Assembly: GCA_024196135.1 (NCBI GenBank)
Contig: JAMQCK010000855.1
Coordinates: 1-14,801, forward strand
Source: Pleurotus ostreatus/Saccharomyces cerevisiae fusant
Taxonomy: Eukaryota; Opisthokonta
DNA length: 14,801 bases
Reading direction: 5' to 3'
Positions 9,510 through 14,801 of the stretch are shown piece by piece. Each line of letters begins with the position of its first letter. Positions within the stretch are counted from its first letter, which is position 1. The notes beneath the pieces are model-generated. The model did no database searches. It saw nothing but the letters and a program-made list of their open reading frames with translations, and had not been told where the DNA came from. Both the position numbers and the translations under genes were made by a program.

Positions 9510-10884
9510 TCCTGGCAGATGGCGTGACAGAACGTTTGGCGGTGGATATAAACTGTGCTGGAGGTACGTCGTGCATCGTCTAAACGCGCTTTACGCTGAC
9601 TGTTCCTTTGAAAGCCGCCGCGCTCGCGATCCTTGTGTGGTCCGTTTTGCTCGGGTGGGCGCTTCAAGAGGTGTTACTGACAAATTACTGCAGGGAGACG
9701 CTCATAAACATAGACCAGGAGGTCAAACATATTTGGTCGTAAGTTGGTTTCCTTAAGTGCTATACATTGACCAATAATCTTGCCATGCAGACGACCGAAT
9801 GGGGCATGGCTGAAGTGGACGTACATCTTCATTAGATACTTTGCGCTGGCCGCCTTGACGTGCGCTTGTCTTTCTCTTTTGCTATTCCGGCTGTAACTCA
9901 GAGCTGCCCGCAGGACTGACCGTGCCTTCAACCTCGCCGCGCTGTACAGTCGGTCTTTGCCAGAGCATGCGCTTCGTATCTGGTTCATCTGCCAGCCGGT
10001 TGTCGCCCACCTATGCATGTTGGGCGTCGAGGGTATCATGATGGCGCGAGGTATGTTCCTCTGTATCTCTCGTCGCTTCTCTCTCCCCTCTTTGTGCTAT
10101 CCTACAGCCGCTGTCGCGTTCGCCCTCGAAGCCCTCGCTAACATCAACTCAGTCTATGGTCTATACCGGCAGGAACGACGGATCCTGATAACATTCCTGG
10201 TCGTCCTTGCGCTCGACTCTATGATCGTCCTCGTCGGCATCCTCGTCACGCTTCCCGACAAGATGTCGCGCGCCGACTTTGTACGCTTCTCCTCCAAGGC
10301 GTTGTCTTTCTTCGGGTGAGTGTTCCTGTAATTCATACCGTATACCCTTCCTGAGCTCCTTCCAACACCCCCATACCTACTTGTTACTAACCTAACCCAC
10401 CCCAGCATCTCCTCCTTCCTCACCCAAATCCTCATCCTCACCCTCATGCTCGTCAAGTACCGCCGCGGCCGCTGGCGCAACGTCCCGCTCATGTCCCTCG
10501 TCGTGCGCGACGGCGTGCTCGTGTTCGGCGTCTTCGCTGTGTACTGCGCGGTCATGACGATCTATCCGCTGCTCAACTTTGATTTCACGGCCGCGGCGTT
10601 CCCGTGGTTGGTGGCGAGTATCTCGGTGGCGGTGAGTCCGAGTCCATTGCGCTTATTCTTGAGGTCCTTGGGTATTTTGTTGCTTACGAGCGTACTTGAA
10701 GGGCACCCGCCTCGTTCTCAATATGCAAGACCTGCCCGTAAATGCGTCTACGGACGCGTCGAGCGCACTTCAACTCACGACATACTATTCGATACCCTTC
10801 TACTTCGAGAGCGACCAGCTGGATCGCAGGCCTCCTGGGGCGCTTCCGGACGCGCGCTCGACGCGACACGAGCCACAACCATAG
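9506..10884 (+). CDS. Seven-helix DUF6533-type membrane protein
   Basis: Eight exons: 9506-9563, 9615-9639, 9694-9738, 9791-9859, 9914-10050, 10153-10315, 10406-10631, 10702-10884; 906 nt, 301 aa. After splicing, residues 20-65 read AALAILVWETLINIDQEVKH followed by IWS and FIRYFALAAL. That is the DUF6533 pattern found in many agaricomycete seven-helix, receptor-like proteins of unknown ligand. Predicted helices lie at about 19-41, 50-66, 86-112, 122-144, 164-184, 200-222 and 227-248. MMARVYGLYRQERRI follows helix 3, and GTRLVLNMQ follows helix 7. The C-terminal tail is polar and short (about 50 residues). Two introns, 9640-9693 (54 nt, GTCCGT donor) and 10051-10152 (102 nt), are multiples of three with no stop, so reading straight through also stays open. 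I removed them because that restores family motifs and each has a good branch site (CTGAC, CTAAC). A 57-nt alternative using CTACAG at 10107 is also possible. A G-protein link is not shown. Confidence 0.82.
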
Positions 10885-11176
10885 CCCCACGGGACTGTAG
10901 ACGAACTTTCCTACCTCTGATACGCACAACTACGATCTAGCACATTTCTTGGAAGGCCCGCATGTAAATTTTTTGTGCCATGATATTGGCGACCCGCTGA
11001 CGAATCCGTCCATGCCTATACCCTCTGCATTGCCTTGCCTGTACTGTACATACACACTGTCTGTTACCCTAATGATGTACATCTCCCAAGTGGAGAGCCC
11101 TCGGAGCAGCCCTTGTACCCTGGTATATCCGTCCGTCTGTGGCCGACGCTTCAATCCGCTACTACGAACCTGCCCC

Positions 11177-12589
11177 TCACCACGAATCCGTCTTCTGCTT
11201 ATCCAAATCCGCCAAGTCCGCCGTACTCCTCGTGACCGATCCCTCCTCAAGATCGACATCCGCGTCTCGATGCGTGACTGTCTCGAGCTTGATCGCGACG
11301 TCGATGGTCTGCGTGTGCGCGTGGCCCAAACCTGCTTGTCGTGCGCCCGAGTCCCACTGCCGCACGCCCGAATCCCACTGCCGCACGCTCGAGTCCCACT
11401 GTCGACCGCCTGAGTTCCATGTTCGCGCGCGCACGGCGGAGCCGGAGGTGTCGCCGCTTGTTGGGCCGAGGGAGGACGTGTTGCCGTGCGCGGTGCCCTC
11501 GGAGACGCGGATGATGATGGAGGAGAACTGGAGGAAGGGGTAAGCAAGGTTTCAAAAGCTTATGATGATATGTACGCACCACAATCCCAATCGTCGGCGC
11601 CTCCATATCCACACAAATATACATCAGCAGCGAGCCAACCGCCAGTAGGACGATATGCACGGTGAGCAGCGCTGTGTATATCCCTGCGGACTCGAGCAAG
11701 ATAGAGACGAGATTATTGACGGCGTCGCGCGTGTGCTCGGTCAGGAGGTGGACGCCGCGCCGGACGGACCAGATGCGGTAGGCGATGAGGGCTATGGAAT
11801 AATGTTAATGTTTGTACAATTGTAGAGGATATAATAAGGCTTACAGGTAGCTGTGAGATTCAGATAGAGCGTGAAGGCGCAGAAGGCGACGTTCGACTTG
11901 GTGAGGGGGCCCTGGAAAGGGTCCGTCCCTGGACCGTATGTCGACAGGGAGTGTAGGAGGTAGATACCGCTTCCTGAACGAAGGGTGTGAGTGAGAGACG
12001 TGACAATATGATATGGCAAGAAGCTCACCAGCGACAGAGATCCAGCCGATGGCGGGAGCGAGAATGGCCCACTTGTTCCCTCTCCAAACGACGTAGACGC
12101 GGTATATCTGGAGAAGGTGAGACGAAGGTAAGCAGACTAATTGGGGGGACTCACGATGAACCCGTCTGAAGTCAGGATAGCGAGCAACCACGCCGTGTTG
12201 ACAAGCAGTGATGCCGGGGAGTTGAGCGCGCCAGTATCGATCGTGCCATCTGGTTCGATGTGAAAGCGCAAGCCGACCAAGGTGCGCGTTAGGACGGTTA
12301 TACATCGCTTGGTGGAGGATAAGCACGCGGTTTCCCTTGACATAAAAAGTACGCACTATGCTGACAAGTATGAACAGGAGGATGTGCGTTGCAACCAGTA
12401 TTTTGTGGGTACTCCGGTGCTTCCGCCTTCGAAGGAGCACGCGCGAGCATTCATAGGCGACGACTAGGTATGCGCCTGAGGGTGGGGTACTGATGAGAAA
12501 GACGACACGCAAAAAGGGGCTGACGCACCGTACAGTAATGTTGAGAAGAACGCGCCGAAGAAGATCGCGTCTGTTGATGAGACAGGCAT
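11177..12589 (-). CDS. Second seven-helix basidiomycete membrane protein
   Basis: Seven exons (minus): 12589-12529, 12475-12357, 12307-12155, 12107-12029, 11973-11845, 11791-11580, 11527-11177; 1104 nt, 367 aa. It resembles a large agaricomycete family of uncharacterised seven-helix proteins that share an IYRxYVVW block after helix 3, NLxxTSLIAYRIW after helix 5, an ESAxIY block at helix 6 and PTIGIVFSxIIIRV at helix 7. All four are visible here. Predicted helices: about 8-35, 44-62, 93-117, 124-146, 161-187, 198-222 and 226-258. The tail from about 260 is hydrophilic. It carries four heptads (RTWNSGG, RQWDSSV, RQWDSGV, RQWDSGA; 286-313) and then an acidic stretch (DADVDLEEG). Its family differs from the neighbouring plus-strand seven-helix gene, with which it converges, 292 bp between stops. 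All introns are 47-55 nt with GTGCGT, GTGAGT, GTGAGC or GTAAGC donors. Ligand and function unknown. Confidence 0.86.
11342..11425 (-). repeat. 21-bp coding minisatellite in 7TM tail
   Basis: Four tandem 21-bp units encode the heptads RTWNSGG, RQWDSSV, RQWDSGV and RQWDSGA of the second seven-helix protein. The two middle units are nearly identical in DNA, and the outer ones have diverged. Because the unit is a multiple of three, copy-number change would keep the frame. Confidence 0.85.
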
Positions 12590-12928
12590 GGATGTACTTC
12601 GCTGCAGCCGTAGCGCGCGAAGGGCTTTCAGCAGGCGGAAATGGTCCGGAAAGTGTGAGGAGTATGGCGAAGACGCGCACGACGTTCGAAGAGGTGTTAT
12701 ATATCTCCGCGTCACCGTCAAGGAGGCACCGGAGCGCCACTGAGATTTTGACCAGTTGGTCGAGACATCTCGCCAAGTCTGAGATCAGCTGCCCGAGCGG
12801 GCACGTCCAAAGCAAGTAGGGCAAAGCGTCGACGAACTCGAGGAAGGGGCCATGGGGGGCATGATTCAGATGCCAACAAATATCCGTTGAAGTTATGGCC
12901 TAGGGGAAAGAATGAAGAGCGGGTCGTT

Positions 12929-12944
12929 GGGGGGGGGGGGGGGG
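12929..12944 (+). repeat. Run of 16 guanines
   Basis: Sixteen consecutive G on the plus strand, about 340 bp upstream of the leftward seven-helix gene's start. Such a tract can form four-stranded G structures and is also a frequent place for length errors in sequencing. Confidence 0.9.
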
Positions 12945-12983
12945 TCCACCACCGAGCAAGCCTCCGTCTGCAATTTATAGGGG

Positions 12984-13027
12984 CTCCCCGGAGTCACTGC
13001 CTGGCGGTGGTTCCGGGGAGTACTCCC
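12984..13027. repeat. Inverted repeat with overlapping palindrome
   Basis: CTCCCCGGA (12984-12992) is the exact reverse complement of TCCGGGGAG (13012-13020), with a 19-nt loop. The right arm overlaps the perfect 12-bp palindrome GGGAGTACTCCC (13016-13027). It could be a pair of factor-binding sites (CCCCGGA/TCCGGGG resembles fungal zinc-cluster half sites) or a small structural element. Confidence 0.6.
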
Positions 13028-13511
13028 AAGCTAGGCAGGCCCACTGATTTCCAGTCGGGTCAGCAGGAACGCCTGAATGCAAATCCAATGAGATCGTAGT
13101 AGACATTTACAGATGCGAAAGCTCGTACGCCTGCGCCATAATTGCGGAAGGCAACAGCTCCCTCAACCAGCGGAAAGCTATAGTCGCGTCCTCGAGGCTA
13201 ACAAGAATACCCCAGTCGACAGTAGGGAGTCATTGAGGACCGCTCGTCGCCTGACAAGCCGTAGGCGATGGGTTGAGGTCATGTATGCCTGTGGAGGCAA
13301 AGCTTGTGATTTGCTGCCGTCCTCATCGACCCCGGCCTTGACCAATTTCTCTAAATGTGGGGGCCCGTGGATCTGGGGGAAGCGGGCACATAACGACTGC
13401 CGAGTGTGATGATTGAGTTTTCGTGCCTGTCAGATGTGGCACGGTATGAACTCCCCGGCGAAGAGACGAGGAAAAGGCCTGGAAAAGGTACTGGCTGGCT
13501 CTTGAGATCGG

Positions 13512-13537
13512 GGAAAGCTACTAGCCGGCTACTTTCC
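13512..13537. repeat. Small hairpin near the Hda1 promoter
   Basis: GGAAAG (13512-13517) pairs with CTTTCC (13532-13537), and TAGCC pairs with GGCTA inside, with a 4-nt bulge. The centre TAGCCGGCTA (13522-13531) is a perfect 10-bp palindrome about 200 bp before the deacetylase start. Confidence 0.4.
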
Positions 13538-13729
13538 ACTTCTTTTCGAGTAAATCATGGTACAAGGTGATTTTTTTGGGGCCTGCATCGTCGTGACAAG
13601 GCTGGCATGAACGTCCGCGGCCGACATGGTGGTCAGAAACGGAATATCCGGGTGTGGGAACTTGTGACATTTTGGGACAGCACGTGGCCAGTTTGCTCCT
13701 GTCCTGCGCGCCCACAAGATCCTCTCAAC

Positions 13730-14801
13730 ATGAACGGCGCGTCCACAAGCAATGGGGCCCCCATGGAAGTCGACAACACCGAGAAGCGGCGACAGTCATA
13801 CGAGACAAGTAGAGCGGTCGGTTATGTCTTCTCACCTGAGATGCTCGGTCACAGCAAACCGGAAGGACACGAAGAACAACCAGCGCGCATCACCCGGATA
13901 TTCGAGGCTCTGCAAAGGTCCGGGTGCATAGAGGCAATGATACGCCTCAAAATACGTCCAGCTTTGAAGGAGGAGGTCATACTTGTACACAGCGAGGATC
14001 ATTGGAACAAGGTTATGGCTTTTCAGTGTGAGTAGTTCGGGCTTAGGACGGTCGTTCGTTTAGTACTATTTTACTGACTGAATCCTCATTCTTCATTTTC
14101 CTTGTGAAATATAGACATGACTGACCAACAAATTGCTGACTCCGCCAACTTCTACGAGCACCTGTCTCTGTACGTTTGTCAGTCAACAACGCTCGCGGCC
14201 AGGATGAGTTGTGGGGGCGTGATAGAGGCATGTCTGGCGGTTGCTCGGGGCGAGGTTGCTAAGTCCTTCGCTATCGTACGACCACCTGGCCACCATGCAG
14301 AACCAGAAGAGCACTCCGGCTTTTGCTTCCTAAATAACGTTGCTGTGGCTGCACGCGTCGTTCAACAGGCTACGAATATCAAGAAAATAATGATTCTGGA
14401 TTGGTGAGGATACCCGTCCGTGTTTTTCCTTCTCGCTAATCCGGAATTATCTTAGGGATATTCACCATGGTACTTGACCCTTTAGCAGACGGTGTTAACT
14501 CGTCTGACCCATTTCCTCTAGGAAACGGCACACACAGGGCCTTCATAGACGACCCATCCGTGCTATATATCTCCTTGCATCGGTATGACGGGGGCGTGTT
14601 CTACCCTGGAGGGACGCTGGGCGGCATGTCGTCGTGCGGCGAGGGTGCCGGACTGGGATAGTGAGTTTCAATATATCATCTAGCTGTAGAGGGAAGCTAA
14701 ACAAATTTCCTAGCTCAGTGAACATCCCCTGGCCCCAAGCCGGAATGACGGACGCCGACTACATCCACGCTTTCCAGCGCATAGTCATGCCCATAGCGAT
14801 G
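13730..14801 (+). CDS. Class II histone deacetylase, Hda1-like (5' part)
   Basis: Five exons within the window: 13730-14027, 14115-14403, 14456-14469, 14522-14660, 14714-14801 (cut by the window edge on a codon boundary); 276 codons seen. Class II deacetylases remove acetyl groups from histone tails using a zinc ion, and Hda1-type enzymes act in repressive nuclear complexes. Visible landmarks: RPPGHHAEP with the His159-His160 pair, [24 protein letters not shown] with zinc ligands Asp197 and His199, then [14 protein letters not shown] and GEGAGLGYSVNIPWP. These match the class II pattern; class I enzymes differ at the same places. The third zinc-ligand Asp, the catalytic Tyr and any C-terminal Arb2-like domain lie beyond the edge. 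The third exon is only 14 nt and encodes most of DIHH. The start is taken at 13730 (CAACATGAACG); an in-frame ATG at 13607 would add 41 residues without family resemblance. Confidence 0.94.

Larger units (their letters stand above)
12590..13729. other. Divergent intergenic region, 7TM and Hda1 promoters
   Basis: About 1.1 kb between two start codons that read away from each other. It should carry both promoters. I saw no clear TATA box for either gene and no convincing coding frame; the open frames at 13113-13409 and 13351-13539 show no domain. It holds a run of 16 G (12929-12944), a 9-bp inverted repeat (12984-13020), an overlapping 12-bp palindrome (13016-13027) and a small hairpin (13512-13537). 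Confidence 0.6.

Noticed and set aside
11841..12824. 327-codon continuous minus-strand frame
   Set aside because: It reads straight through the introns of the second seven-helix gene in the wrong frame for several exons; the spliced model restores all family motifs.
13607..13729. In-frame upstream ATG extending the Hda1-like protein by 41 residues
   Set aside because: The extra residues show no likeness to the family's N-terminus, and the ATG at 13730 has the better context. 5' transcript data could overturn this.
1..14801. CRISPR array, prophage, insertion sequence or bacterial operon
   Set aside because: No spaced identical repeats, no transposase or integrase motifs, and the intron-rich genes show the DNA is from a eukaryote.

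Overview
This window looks like nuclear DNA from a basidiomycete fungus, most likely an agaricomycete. The genes are GC-rich, and each is broken by many very short introns (mostly 47-59 nt, GTRNGT donor, YAG acceptor). Two of them encode seven-helix membrane proteins of families known mainly from mushroom-forming fungi. Long single-frame ORFs mislead here, so I built the gene models by joining exons by eye. Every junction keeps frame and restores family motifs.

Five protein-coding genes are supported. (1) 1399-3531, minus: secreted serine alpha/beta-hydrolase of the tripeptidyl-aminopeptidase-like group, 9 exons, 571 aa. (2) 4408-7562, minus: CLC-type chloride/proton exchanger with two C-terminal CBS domains, 8 exons, 927 aa. 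(3) 9506-10884, plus: seven-helix DUF6533-type membrane protein, 8 exons, 301 aa. (4) 11177-12589, minus: a second, unrelated seven-helix protein with a heptapeptide repeat in its cytosolic tail, 7 exons, 367 aa. (5) 13730 to the right edge, plus: class II (Hda1-like) histone deacetylase, 5' part only, 276 codons seen.

Layout: genes 1 and 2 run in tandem leftward. Genes 2 and 3 diverge from a 1.9 kb spacer. Genes 3 and 4 converge with 292 bp between stop codons. Genes 4 and 5 diverge from a 1.1 kb spacer. The left 1.4 kb has no convincing gene, but it holds a four-copy tandem repeat, a large imperfect hairpin and a perfect 22-bp palindrome.

The genes do not form an obvious pathway. They look like an ordinary mixture of secreted degradation (1), organelle ion and pH balance (2), membrane sensing or unknown seven-helix function (3, 4) and chromatin control (5). 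I found no convincing undescribed system. The observations most worth checking are in-frame introns and an ATGA-overlapping upstream ORF in gene 3, the repeat in gene 4's tail, the 14-nt microexon that carries the zinc-site motif of gene 5, and the hairpin/palindrome block downstream of gene 1.
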